64,000 nucleotides of DNA from Ignavibacteria bacterium (GCA_016719565.1 JADJYU010000021.1:1-64000), one strand, 5' to 3'; shown: positions 1-10,508, numbered from the stretch's first letter. A program made the numbers and translations. Notes: a model not told the origin generated them from the sequence alone.

Positions 1-178
1 ATACAATACTCCCGATAAAATGAGTATTTCCGGGTTTACTTCCGACTTCCATTATATCATGAAACAACTGCCGGCAATGCTCTTCAGTCCAGTCATAATT
101 CCGCTGATATACGGGAATAATAAACTGTGTCTTGGTCTGGGATAAAAAACTGTTAAGTGGGGTTTCGGTTGCTTTCAT
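1..178 (-). CDS. DUF262 (GmrSD-type) protein, N-terminal fragment
   Basis: The minus strand reads 59 codons from an ATG at 178 to the window edge, so only the N-terminus is present. The visible motif FIIPVYQRNYDWTEEHCRQL (about residues 19-38) is the start of the DUF262 fold found in GmrSD-type modification-dependent restriction enzymes, where this nucleotide-hydrolysing, DGQQR-bearing domain precedes an HNH-type DUF1524 nuclease. The catalytic part lies outside the window, so activity cannot be judged. It is the first member of a cluster of defence-type genes that extends to about 10.5 kb. Family assignment is fairly secure; the full architecture is unknown. Confidence 0.75.
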   Translation of the reverse strand, partial: MKATETPLNSFLSQTKTQFIIPVYQRNYDWTEEHCRQLFHDIMEVGSKPGNTHFIGSIV

Positions 179-262
179 TATCTGAATTAGTTGAATTAGT
201 TAACAAGTTTAAATTTTTCTATTAGTATTGTGAAATAGTAAAAAATTAAAATTTATTTAATA

Positions 263-1611
263 TTATGACAAATTTTTTTTTGCTCTAGCTCTCAAAATAT
301 TAACTCTCAAATTGTTTTCAATTTTTTCAAGTACTCGAACAACTTTTTTTGCGGTTTGCTTTTTTTTAGATGAATTAGTTTCGAGACAATCACACTTGAA
401 CATCAAAGTATTTGCAAGATCAATTTTATCTGAGATATTTTTCAAACTACAATTTTCTAACAATTTAATAGATTTTGTCATTATATTGTTTGAATTTTTT
501 AAATTATTCAATTGAAAATAAAAAACACTCAAATTGTTATAAACGGAATTTAGACATCTATTGAATCTTACGGCACTAATTTTATACAATTGTTCGGCAT
601 ATTTTAAAGCATTAAAATAATTTTCCCTCTGCTTTTTGATAGTTTTTTCTAATAAAAAAATATCAGCATATCCTAGGTTTGCTATTGTAATAATTTCCAA
701 AACCTTAAATGTATTATTCTGAGTTTATATTATTTAATAATTTAATGGATTCGACAATGTACTTCTTGGCTTTTAAATTGAAATTAAAACTATTTATATA
801 ACAGTTTCTAATATTTATACATAATATTGCTCGATCTAAAGAATTTGATTTTTTTTTTCAATATATTATACGCATATAAAAATGAATCTAAGGCTCCTTT
901 GACATCATTTGCTTCCTTATAAGTATTTCCAATATTATTATATAGTTGAATCAGTTCATCTGAATAAATCTTATCGTATTTTATGGAAATTTGAAAATAT
1001 AAGTTTAAGCAATCTTCAAAAAGCTTTTAATGATTTCTTCAAATCACCAATAGTTTTATATGAAATTCCTAATATATTCAACTGTCTTGCTTTATCCAGT
1101 TTAAATTCCATCGAATCTTTTTGTGTAAGAGATTCAAGTATTTTTAAACCTTTCAATGAACACTTTACAGCTAATTCAATTCTGTCAATATCTCTATATA
1201 AAACTCCTAAACATCCATAAACATAAAGCTTTTGTACTTAAATCTATTTCGTTCGATAATGCTTTTTTGCAAATTCTAATTTGTTCTTTGTAATTATAGT
1301 TTTTGTTCAGAAAATGTAAGTATGGATGAAAAAAATTCATAACACGAATTAATTTCAAAAGCTTTTCTATAATTATCTAATGCTTTATCATAATTATTTT
1401 GAATATTATACATATTTGCTTTAATCAATCTTAATTGAGCAATGTTTTCTTCTTTCTTTAACAATAATTGTTCGTCAATTAAATCTAATGCAATATTTAA
1501 ATTTCCATTCTTAAATTCCTCAAGTACTTTATCAAATAATAGGTGATTATTTTCTACGTCTGTATTTAATAAATTAAGTATAATTTCATTAGCAACTTTT
1601 ATTTTTTTCAT
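263..1611 (-). pseudogene. TPR-repeat protein, broken by several frameshifts
   Basis: Read across frames on the minus strand, this is one helical repeat protein of about 440 aa. The first part (1611 to about 1335) has TPR-like units such as NYDKALDNYRKAFEIN. The run of seven T at about 1332-1338 shifts the frame; with six T it continues as NYKEQIRICKKALS and then ILESLTQKD with LNILGISYKTIGDLKKSL. A second shift near 1028 leads to LYNNIGNTYKEANDVKGALD. The last 145 codons (700-263) continue the repeat pattern (YFNALKYAEQLYK). The start overlaps the end of the upstream HNH gene by 23 bases, so the two were probably translationally coupled. I infer a defence effector/sensor pair, with TPR as the protein- or ligand-sensing half. 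Damage may be decay or sequence error. Confidence 0.6.
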
Positions 1612-2119
1612 TCTTTTCAGTTTCTATATTATAAAGTTTATCCTTTAATATATTTAATTCTTGTGAATATAATCTTTCAGATATTTTTATACTTTTTTCT
1701 TTTTCTTTAATTAATTTATTTAGTAACAATATTTCATCTTCATATTTTTTAATAATAGGAATATGATTTATGTCAAAAATTCCATTAAATACTTCTAATT
1801 CATGATCTTGTTTAATTTTTATTAAATAATTAACTGTGTATAAACTTTCGTCTGAATCTATCTTTTTGTGACATGTTGGACAAAGCCAAATCGCATTTGA
1901 AAAATTCTTTCTTTCCTGAATACTCATTGAATTGTCAAAGCGATTATTCTTACCGTATCTATTTCCTTTAATGTGCGCAGCTTCACCTATATTTATAAAT
2001 CCTTCTTTCCCTAGTTTAGGCTTTGAAGTTGTTATTTTACAAATACTACATTTTTCACCCGCCCTTTTAGCTAACTCTAATTTTGTACGGGATGTAAAAT
2101 CATTTTTCATTTTTAACAT
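1589..2119 (-). CDS. HNH endonuclease with C-terminal coiled coil
   Basis: An intact 176-aa protein. The zinc-binding and HNH pattern is clear: CSIC near residues 24-27, GEAAHIKG near 47-54 (the first His of the beta-beta-alpha metal site), then NAIWLCPTCHKKID around 75-88, carrying the second CxxC and the metal-binding H. Residues from about 120 onward (LLNKLIKEKEKSIKISERLY) are strongly charged and probably coiled coil. An alternative start three codons in (ATG at 2110) is possible. The gene ends 23 bases inside the following TPR gene, which suggests one unit. HNH-TPR pairings are typical of standalone restriction or abortive systems; that role here is inferred from context. Confidence 0.8.
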   Translation of the reverse strand: MLKMKNDFTSRTKLELAKRAGEKCSICKITTSKPKLGKEGFINIGEAAHIKGNRYGKNNRFDNSMSIQERKNFSNAIWLCPTCHKKIDSDESLYTVNYLIKIKQDHELEVFNGIFDINHIPIIKKYEDEILLLNKLIKEKEKSIKISERLYSQELNILKDKLYNIETEKNEKNKSC

Positions 2120-2167
2120 TAAATTGTAAATCTTAAATAATTTAGAACCATTTGAACTTTACATTTT

Positions 2168-2299
2168 TTAATTATCCAGTTTTTCTATCCATAGGAAGTT
2201 GTGCTTTAACCAAGATTTTGTAGAAGTAACTCTATAGGGTTTACTAATTTTTGTTCTTTCATTTAGTAGGTTGTAAAATATTGCAACTCCAACCGAAGC
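2168..2299 (-). pseudogene. short orphan coding remnant, unrecognised
   Basis: The minus strand carries 43 sense codons ending in TAA, with no start codon, running from a preceding in-frame stop. The peptide includes LLNERTKISKPYRV and WLKHNFLWIEKLDN, which looks like the tail of a real protein rather than random AT-rich sequence. I do not recognise the family. It lies between the HNH gene and the Abi-alpha remnant, so it may be the end of a lost defence gene. Confidence 0.3.
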
Positions 2300-2371
2300 T
2301 CAAATATTAAAATTTATATTGAATTAGATGAATGGAGCAACATCAAGCTAAAATTTAATAAAATATTTAGT

Positions 2372-2515
2372 TTAAATTAATTCAAATTCTTCAGTTTTTG
2401 GTCCAACTATCATTACAGTACCAATTTTTGAATATTTTACTATTATAATATCATCTAATTGTGTTCCCAAAATTATGCCTTCTCCATTCTTTTCATGTTT
2501 TATCTTTAATCCCTT
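2372..2515 (-). pseudogene. coding remnant, C-terminal piece of an unknown protein
   Basis: The minus strand has 47 open codons ending in TAA. The peptide includes KHEKNGEGIILGTQLDDIII and TVMIVGPKTEEFELI, an alternating hydrophobic pattern suggesting a small beta domain. Another frame just upstream (about 2515-2580) reads GDITHLYGKNGN, so the remnant probably extends through a frameshift towards the end of the Abi-alpha gene. No family is recognised. It is probably a decayed small gene downstream of Abi-alpha. Confidence 0.3.
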
Positions 2516-2580
2516 TTAAAAATTCTCCATCTATCTCGGATTAGTTTCCATTTTTTCCATACAAATGAGTAATATCTCCC

Positions 2581-3382
2581 TTATCTATAAGTTTTTTGTA
2601 CAAGAAATAATAAATTTTTCCCAAGATCAGTAATTTCAAAATATCCTTTTTCTATGGTAATTTTATTTAAATATCCATCGTACTCTTTATTATTTTCAAT
2701 GAATTCAATTTCTGATTTATAGAAAGTCTCAAGTTCAAAATAGAGTTCATCTAGTGTCTTGTGTGATAAATCATCTGAATAAATTAAACCCATACTTTTT
2801 AAATTATCATAATAAAGATTTATGTTCTGAGGATTTAAAAGATCTATCCTCTTTTCAATTCCAGTTTGGTGTTTTTTTAAATTTAAATATCCAGTATTCC
2901 CAACTTTTTCAATTGAAAGTTGATATAAGGAATGTATTCCATGCCTTTTAAATAATTTAGAATTCTTGCTTCGTCAATTGATAATCTATCAATTAATTGA
3001 ACAAAACTTGGATGTGACAAAGAAAAAGTATCCGTATCTGAAGCTGTTGAAAGTAGATTTATAAATAGATCGCTTAATTCTTCATCAGAAATATATGTTA
3101 ATCTTTCAATTATAGGTAGACCCAATTGGGGAGGGACTTGATTAATTCTTTCATTAGGTATCTCCTCCATTTTTTTCTAAACTTATTCATATTTGCTTTG
3201 AATATTTCGTTAGACTTTTCATTAATTAATCTTAGGGGTAGCAGTAGTGTATTGCTTAATCCTAAAACAGATTCAAGTGCAATTCCAACTTGCTTAACTC
3301 CGGGCTGTGCTAAATCTTCATATATTTGAGAAACCAGTTTTGATGTATCTTTGATTAAACTCATTGCCTTAGAAATGTCCAT
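2581..3382 (-). pseudogene. Abi-alpha (DUF4393) abortive-infection protein, frameshifted
   Basis: Three minus-strand segments join into one protein of about 265 aa. Segment 1 (3382 to about 3170) has DLAQPGVKQVGIALESVLGL, the conserved N-terminal stretch of the Abi-alpha family. Segment 2 (about 3170-2883) has IPNERINQVPPQLGLPIIE and DLFINLLSTASD followed by HPSFVQLIDRLSIDEARIL, which is the family core. Segment 3 (about 2880-2581) continues as DLLNPQNINLYYDNL and FEITDLGKNLLFLV. Frameshifts lie near 3165 and near 2895. Family members are tied to abortive phage resistance; the mechanism is not known to me. Neighbouring restriction-type genes support a defence context. Recognition is by motif only. 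Confidence 0.7.
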
Positions 3383-3633
3383 ATATTTAATTCTAATTAT
3401 AAATTTTAGTAAATTAAATTAATGATATGTATATCAAAAAGATAAATTATATTTGAATAAATTAACTATTAACTAATAGAATATGATAAATATTAATAAT
3501 TGGTTTTGTATTGGTTCACCGGAAAATGGAATTTTTTAAAATTTGATTTAGGTAGATCATACTGCTTTTCTGGTTTGAATTCTGTATTCTCTTGCCTGTC
3601 TTAATTTGTTTTCTCTTACTTCAAGTTTTACTT

Positions 3634-4412
3634 TCAATGTCCGGTCCGAAAATCTTTCGGTGTTAAATAATATAACGAACTGTGTAATCTTTTTGTATTA
3701 TAAAATTCAACATAATCATCGATCTGCTTTCTGGCATCTTCAAGATTGATCATCGATGTTTTTCTAAGATGCTCTTCCTCTATAATTCTGTGATAGCGTT
3801 CGATCTTTCCGTTTCCCTGTGGATGAGCAATTGAAGTTTTAATGTGCTGCAGTCCTGCAAACTTCAGAAATATTGCAAAGTCTTTACTTATGAACTGTGA
3901 TCCGTTATCAGAGATTTTCCTAGTTTTGTTACCCGGAAATTTTTCTAATGCCTTTTGAATCGTAAGCTCAACATCAAACTCCTGCATGTTCTGTCTTAAC
4001 TCCTGATGAACGATATATCTTGAGTAACCGTCAATTACAGAAATTTAGAATAAAAATGTTCCTTTGAAGTTAACGTATTTTATATCTACGTGCCAATGCT
4101 CGTGCGGTGCCTGTTGTTGTTCAAAGCCTTTTCCTTTAGAAGACTTCTTTGTCTGATTCCATTTATTAAGTAAACCGGCGCGTTTCAGGATCCTGTAAAC
4201 AGCTGAAGGACTCAGAGCAACGATATTTTCATCGAGCATCATATAAGTTAATCTGCGATAACCTTCACCCCGGTGGGCTAATGCATAGGAAATGACAGCC
4301 TGCTGTTCCCAGTCAAGAGTCCAGTTACTTTAGGAATGATTCCGTTATGGTTATTAGGTAATCCCAGCCTCGAGCACCAATGGTAATATTTACTTGAACT
4401 AAGTGGTATCAT
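3634..4412 (-). pseudogene. IS3 OrfB DDE transposase, inactivated
   Basis: The start is the ATG at 4412 (MIPLSSSKYYHW). A frameshift falls near 4320, after which EQQAVISYALAHRGEGYRR leads into SPSAVYRILKRAGLL, the HTH_21-like region. HEHWHVDIKYVNF contains the first catalytic Asp. At 4047-4049 the frame has an in-frame TAA where the family usually has Leu (FLF-stop-ISVIDGYSRYIV). The remainder includes ISDNGSQFISKDF (second Asp) and HPQGNGKIERYHRIIEEEHL (catalytic Glu), then the usual YNTKRLHSSLYYLTP tail. All DDE residues remain visible but are split by the stop and the frameshift. Confidence 0.75.
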
Positions 4413-4428
4413 TTTTAAGCGATTTAAT

Positions 4429-4822
4429 TTAATTTATAATCAGTTTGGTTTTTGCAATCGAAATAAATTCAATGATATTATCTCTGATGTCAGGTTCAAC
4501 CCAATCATTGTTTAAATTTCCCCATCGATGTTTTTTTTTAATTCAATGTTCTCAGATACGAGCCATTTAATAGCATCTGCATTCTTCTTAAGCTTAGCTT
4601 CAAGAACTTCTATCTTCTTTTGATGTACAGAATTGACTTACTCCGGGCTTTGATTTAAAAAAAGAAGCAGCATTCTCGAAGAGTTTCTTCTTCCAGTTGT
4701 AGATATCATTTTACATGAACATTGTGTTTTTCAGCAACCTGACTGATTGGCATATTCTTCCCAAGAAGATCTCTGAGAACAATGATTTTTTGCTCTGATG
4801 TATATCGTTTTTTTTCCTGCAT
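4429..4822 (-). pseudogene. IS3 OrfA helix-turn-helix protein, frameshifted
   Basis: The start is the ATG at 4822. The peptide MQEKKRYTSEQKIIVLRDLL then PISQVAEKHNVHV is a transposase_8-type HTH. A frameshift around 4708 interrupts it; the next frame gives DIYNWKKKLFENAASFF. The leucine-zipper-like part (KIEVLEAKLKKNADAIKWL) and a C-terminal WVEPDIRDNIIEFISIAK follow in other frames. It pairs with the OrfB remnant just downstream. Confidence 0.65.
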
Positions 4823-4907
4823 TTTGGAATTTCCTTTCGTTAAATTTAAAAATATAAGAATTTAGAAATTCCATTTCCACTTTAAGCATTACAAAAATTT
4901 ATATAAA

Positions 4908-4959
4908 TAAGATAGAAAATTAAGATAGAAAATTAAGATAGAAAATTAAGATAGAAAAT
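4908..4959. repeat. four perfect tandem copies of a 13-bp unit
   Basis: The unit TAAGATAGAAAAT occurs four times head to tail with no mismatch. It begins 19 bases outside the right end of the IS3 element and ends about 20 bases before the ATG at 4981. It could be a polymerase-slippage product; an effect on spacing in the downstream promoter is possible but is inference. Confidence 0.9.
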
Positions 4960-4980
4960 TATGATTGAAAGGAAAATAAA

Positions 4981-5414
4981 ATGAGTACAATTATAAAAGA
5001 AGAAAATCTTCAATATGTTAGTGGTACATTATTTGGATGGGGTGAAAGAGGGACTCTAAGACTTACAGAAGAGAATTTAGTATGGATAGAGATAAAAGTA
5101 AATTTGAATTTAAGTTAACCAATATTTCAAATGTAGGGGTAGGTAAATGGGGAGCGAATAATGTATTACAAATAGCATATAAAAATAATATTTACAAATT
5201 TTGAATAAAGATTGGACTGTTGTATTTTTGGGGTGGAACCGATAGAAAGTATATAAACATTGCTGATTGGATAAATAAAATTGATGATGCTAGGTTAAAT
5301 AAAAACAAAAAACCAGATAATGATGAAATTCCTTTAAACACTTTAAAAAATAGATTGGCAAAAGGTGAAATTTCTATTGAAGAATATGAGATACTTAAAA
5401 AACTTATAGAATAG
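4981..5414 (+). pseudogene. PH/GRAM-like plus SHOCT domain protein, frameshifted
   Basis: Three frames join into a protein of about 143 aa. The first is MSTIIKEENLQYVSGTLFGW then GTLRLTEENLVW. After a shift near 5090 it reads KFEFKLTNISNVGVGKWG then VLQIAYKNNIYKF, a small beta-strand pattern like a bacterial PH/GRAM domain. After a second shift near 5200 it reads FWGGTDRKYINIADWINKI. The C-terminus PLNTLKNRLAKGEISIEEYE is a clear SHOCT motif, a short helical domain often placed at the end of membrane-associated or PH-like proteins. The role is unknown. It lies just downstream of the IS3 element, in a region where every gene is damaged. Confidence 0.5.
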
Positions 5415-5644
5415 AATATAAAGAATTAGTTTTCAATTTATTATAGAATAGATCTTGACTCATTGCTTCCGACCTCAATCAAATCAAGCTAAATTCATTA
5501 TTTGTATGTAATTCTCAATTTTATTAATTTGACACGTTAATTATTTTCTTTTGAAGATCATATCCACAGAAATAATTCGTGGAGACTTTAAAAGAAACGG
5601 ATCCAGATTAATTCACCACCGGAGGTAACAAAAAATTAATTTTA

Positions 5645-8600
5645 TTGATGAAATTATCTTTACTTCTTCCTAAAAAATCTCTCAGCAAAGCATTTCTTAA
5701 GCAGCGGCCGCTACGCAGTGAAATAAATATCTTTAAATCTAATCTTTTAAAACTCATAGGTAAGATTGATGAGATCGAACGTGAGGAAAATCAGAAAAAT
5801 CATATACGGGATTTTCTGAGGGATACTTATTATAAGGAGAACTATGAAGTTAATACCAAAGACGATAAAGACCTTGTAATTCATACCGGTAAAACCAAAA
5901 ATGAATCTGTCGGCGTGATCATTGAAGCGAAACGTCCCGGGAATAAAAGCGAAATGATCAGCGGCGGCAGGCTGAACTGCAAAGCGTTTCAGGAACTGGT
6001 CCTGTATTACATGCATGAAAGAGCTGATGAAAAGAATATTGATGTCAAATACGGTGTCGTTACTAATATTTTTGAATGGTATATTTTAGACGCGTATGTA
6101 TTTGAGAAATATTTTTACAGGAATAAGGAATTTCTCAAAAAGTATGAAGAGTGGAGGCACGGTCAGAAAGTCACCAGGGATACAGCGCTGTTTTATAATG
6201 ACATTGCAAAACCTTTCATAGACAGCATTGATGATGAGATCCAGGCGGTTCATTTTGACATCAGGGATTATGAGGAAATTTTAAAAGCGTTAATGCTGAA
6301 GAAGACAAAGAAAAACTCTCATCTCTTTATATAAATTATTCTCTCCCCATCACCTGCTTAGAGTTTCATTTGCAGATGACAGCAATAAACTCGATGAAAG
6401 TTTTTATAAAGAACTTCTGCACATAATCGGTCTGGAAGAAGTAAAGGAAGGCAGCAAGCAGCGTTATACGCCGTAAGGAAAAAGACAAACGTGATGAGGG
6501 TTCGCTGCTTGAAAACGCCATCAGCAAGCTTTCTATATTAGACTCTGCCGATAGGGTCTCGGAAAAGGACAATTACGGCGATACCAAGGATGAAAAGAAT
6601 TTTAACATTGCGCTTGAACTCTGCATCACGTGGATCAACCGCATACTGTTCCTGAAACTTCTCGAAGCGCAGCTTGTGAATTATCACAGCGGCTTGCCGC
6701 ATTACAAATTTCTGAAGCCGGAATTTCTTTAAAGACTTTGATGAAGTGTTCTCATTATTTCATCACGTACTGGCAGTTCCTGAATCCGAAAGAGACAAAG
6801 ATGTCAGAAAGAAATTTGAGTTTGTCCCTTATCTTAACAGCACTTTATTTGAAGTCAGCCCGCTGGAAAAAGAATCCATTAATATCAGCTCTCTTAACGA
6901 CTCGCTTTCTCTTGAGATACTTAATAATACAATTCTCAAAGGCGATAAGAAAACAAACAAAAAGCTTACCGACTCTTGAATACATACTGAAATTTCTTGA
7001 CGCTTATGATTTTTCAAGCGAAGGAACTGAAGACATTCAGGAAAGCAACAGGACACTGATCAATGCATCCGTTCTCGGAAAAGTATTTGAGAAGATCAAC
7101 GGCTATAAAGACGGTTCGATATTTACTCCCGGGTTTATTACAATGTATATGTGCAGGGAAGCGATACGTCCTGCTGTTGCACAGAAGTTCAAAGATAAGT
7201 ATAACTGGAAAGCGGACAGCTTCGACGATCTGAGAAATTTTATGATGGATAAAAAGAGCGCGGAAGATGTGAGGGGAATTCAACGAGACGATCAACCTCT
7301 TAAAATCTGCGACCCGGCTGTTGGCAGCGGACATTTTCTTGTATCGTCGCTTAATGAGATCATCGCGATCAAATCCGAGCTTGGAATATTCGCGGATGAA
7401 TACGGGAATGCGGATCCCGGACTGCCGATATTTCAGTCGAGCAGGATGAACTTATCACAACCGACAGGCAGGGAGATTTTTTGAATATAAGATCTATCCG
7501 TCAGCTTCGGGTGACGGATTCAGAGGAGAGGGAGACGCAGCGGCTTCAGAGAACGCTATTTCACGAAAAGCAAAAGATTATTGAGAATTGTTTATTCGGT
7601 GTGGATATAAATCCAAACTCAGTAAAGATCTGCCGGCTCAGACTGTGGATAGAGCTTCTGAAAAACGCTTACTACAAACCCCCCGCCGGCGCACACCATT
7701 CCAGGGAAGGCGGGATCTCGGGCGACCTCGAAACACTTCCGAATATAGACATCAATGATTATTCGAGCAGTCAAAAAAAGAACAGAAGGAGCAGGCGGCA
7801 AAAAAGAAAAAGCTTACCGCCGAACTTGCAAAGGTTCGGAAGGAAGTTGATGACATAAGATCAAACACGATTTACAGAAATGCATTTGAATGGAGATTTG
7901 AATTTCCGGAAGTGCTGGATGGGGAGGGGGAGTTTGTGGGGTTTGATGTGGTGATTGGGAATCCGCCGTATGTTTACAGATTGCATGAGTATAAAGGGGC
8001 AAAAGGTTAATTTTATTTCAAAGTTTGAATCTACTGAAGGTAACTTCGATTTATATAATTTTTATTGAGAAATCAATCCTGATTACAAAAGAATTTGGAT
8101 ATTCATCGTTAATTATACCGAATACATTCTTAACAGCAAAGTCTTATAATTTATTAAGAAAATTCATTGTAAAAAATTCTTCAATTCTTGAAATCTTTGA
8201 TTTAGGAGAAAATGTGTTTGATGATATTACAGTAGAAAATGATTTGCTTCTTTTACAAAAGAAAATCAGCAAAATTATTATACTAATATAAAAATTCAAA
8301 GAGATCGTTCCATAAGTTTTGAACAACTTGATGCCAATTATCGAATGGATTTATCTAAAATATATGAAGTTGAGAATTCCTTTAACATTTATCTTAATCC
8401 TGAAACTAATTCATTTATTCAAAAAATTAGAGAGAGCACAATCAATTTAAGGGAAATTGCCTATTGCATTGTTGGAATAAATACTTTGGATATATCAAAC
8501 TAATTTAACTCAAAGAAAAACTTGATGATACATATCACAAAATGTGGTGGTCGTGATATTGGCATTAATTCAGTTAGTTGGAAAGGTGATTGGATAAAAT

Positions 8601-9072
8601 ATGACAAGATTTTTAACGATAGTTTTGGAGATAGAAGTCGAACATTACCTCCGGAATATATATTCACAAATGATAAAATACTTGTTCAAAGAACCAGGAG
8701 AGGCTTAAACCGAAAAATTATTTGTTACTACGATTCAGAAAAATACTACAACCTAAATAGAATTTCAAACATTGTCTCTACAAGTGAAGATTTTTCATTA
8801 AAATATATTCACGCATTACTAAATAGCAAACTTTATGGATTATTATAATTCAACTTAAATTAATCATGAAGTAAAACCGATTCACTTGCAAAATTACCGA
8901 TAAAAAGTTATCTATAGAGAATCAACAACCTTTCATAAAATTAGTTGATGAAATTTAGAATCCAAGAAACAGGGAATGGATACGAAAGTGCTTGAAGATC
9001 AGATAGACAGGATGGTGTATGGAGTTGTATGGATTGACGGCGGAGGAAATAAGGGATAGTGGAGGGTTGTAA
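5645..9072 (+). pseudogene. type IIG restriction-modification enzyme, heavily broken
   Basis: A gene originally of about 1,100 codons, now split by a dozen or so lesions. The N-terminus (LSKAFLKQRPLRSEINIFKS, then VGVIIEAKRPGNKSEM) has the PD-(D/E)xK-like layout, with D near KDDKDLVIH and ExK in IEAK. The middle has CITWINRILFLKLLEAQLVN. The methyltransferase motif I ICDPAVGSGHFLVSSL lies at about 7306-7353, FGVDINPNSVKICRLRLW at about 7600, and the catalytic NPPY near 7960. The C-terminus (ANYRMDLSKIY, then DKILVQRTRRGLNRKI) resembles the TaqI-type specificity domain. Such enzymes methylate adenine and cut DNA with one polypeptide. A good ribosome site (GGAGG at 5622) precedes the ATG. Lesions occur near 6302, 6330, 6475, 6728, 6962, 7450, 7770, 8010, 8275, 8500 and 8850. 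It is almost certainly inactive if the sequence is right. Confidence 0.8.
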
Positions 9073-10508
9073 TGAATAGTGATAATGCTCCATTTTATTA
9101 CAATAAAAACTCGTGTCAATTTTATATCATCTAATCTATCAAATTTAAAAATATAGAACTGAATGTAGATACAGAATAGATAACCCTGACCAATCAAAGA
9201 TTTTTAAAATCGAAAAAAGATAGATTCGAAGAACTTAAAAATTTTGTTAAACAACATAAGATTTTTAAGTTAGAGTCAATTACGAAAAGTAATAAGGTTT
9301 ATTGTTCTGATGATGTAAAAATTTGTAAATATAGAGATTCTAATGTTAATAATTTTATTGTATATTCGATTGAAATGTATAACTTTCATTCGAAAGTAAA
9401 TTACGAAGGAAAAAATCAAAATAGCGTTTTGATTATAATGACAGAACACTTAAGCTATTTGAGGAAAAAAGATATTTAGAATTTCAAATGCTTGGACCCA
9501 CAAACATTTGGGAGAGAGCATTTATTCATGAAATTATGAAAACAAACTTAAGTTATATCGATGAGACAAATCAAAAGAATAAGTTTGTAATTGAAATTTT
9601 ACAATGTTCTTACTTTGTAAAAGATATTCTGTTTAAAACAAATTCCGGAAATGAATATTGTGAGATTAGCAAGAAAAGAGTATTTTTTAGAATTGAAGAA
9701 ATTGTGGATAGAAATATTAATGATGATGAATTTGTAAAGAAGGTTTTGATTTTTTTGAAAAATTACTTTTGCTTATTTCGTTTGCCAGTTCAAGTAATAT
9801 TGATTGGCTGATTTATAATTTTAATGGTAAAAAGAATCGATGTTTGGTATTTAAAGTCAATTTTGAACTCGGAAAAATTTTTTAAAGATGAACCAAGATT
9901 GAATATAGAAACATATTATCTAAATAAATTTTTAATTAATTCTTATAATAATCTAATCGATCTTGAAAAATATATTAATATTATAAAACCAATAAGGGAA
10001 TATCTATCAAATGAATATGCAATTTATTTAGATCAAAAATTTATAATAGTTTATATTGCATTTGAAAAATTAACAAATGATATATCCAATTGGAAATTTC
10101 AAAATGAATTAACAATAGATAAAAAAAATTTGATAAAATAAGAGATGAGTTAAAGATATTAATTAAGAATAATTTTAAGAACACTTTGGATGAAAACAGC
10201 TGGAAAGCATAAATGAAAAACTCATCGAATTAAATAAAACAAGTTTAAAAAGAAAATTGGAAATGATATTTAAAGACTTTGAAATATCCTATAATAAGAG
10301 CATTGATGAGAATGGGAATTTTAGATTTCTAACAATACGAAATAAGTATATGCATTCTACAAAAAATTATGAAGATAATGATTTGCTGTATGAATATTTA
10401 AGATTAACTAAATATTTTGAATTGATAGTCCTGAAATTGCTTGATAAAGATAGTTTGTCACATTTACATCCTGATTTTAAATATAACTGGGAACAAGCTT
10501 TGCAATAA
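9072..10508 (+). pseudogene. HEPN-domain protein (ApeA-like), broken
   Basis: The ATG at 9072 overlaps the restriction gene's stop as TAATG, so the two were co-translated. The first frame has in-frame stops at about 9135 and 9177, yet stays coding-like (NNFIVYSIEMYNFHSK). It shifts near 9450 to LKLFEEKRYLEFQMLGPTNI and shifts again near 9790 and 10140. The C-terminal segment contains RNKYMHSTKNYEDND, an R-x4-H motif followed by the long helix YLRLTKYFELIVLKLL. This is the catalytic signature of HEPN ribonucleases, and the layout resembles ApeA-like abortive-infection proteins. Assignment to HEPN is from the motif and its helix; assignment to ApeA is weaker. As given the gene is dead. Confidence 0.55.

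Larger units (their letters stand above)
3512..4888 (-). mobile_element. decayed IS3-family insertion sequence
   Basis: A 1,377-bp element bounded by imperfect inverted ends. The left end begins TGGTTCACCGG at 3512. The right end, read on the minus strand from 4888, begins TGCTTAAAGTGG. Both share ATGGAATTT at the same offset (15-23). It contains orfA (HTH) and orfB (DDE integrase) in the order and orientation usual for IS3. Both frames carry stops and frameshifts, so it cannot move unaided. I could not identify a convincing target duplication. Confidence 0.7.

Noticed and set aside
4908..4959. CRISPR or iteron origin
   Set aside because: Units are only 13 bp and directly joined with no spacers, and no replication gene or DnaA box is nearby.
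5220..5414. A separate 64-aa SHOCT gene
   Set aside because: The upstream frames from 4981 carry the matching N-terminal domain, so this is the end of a frameshifted gene.
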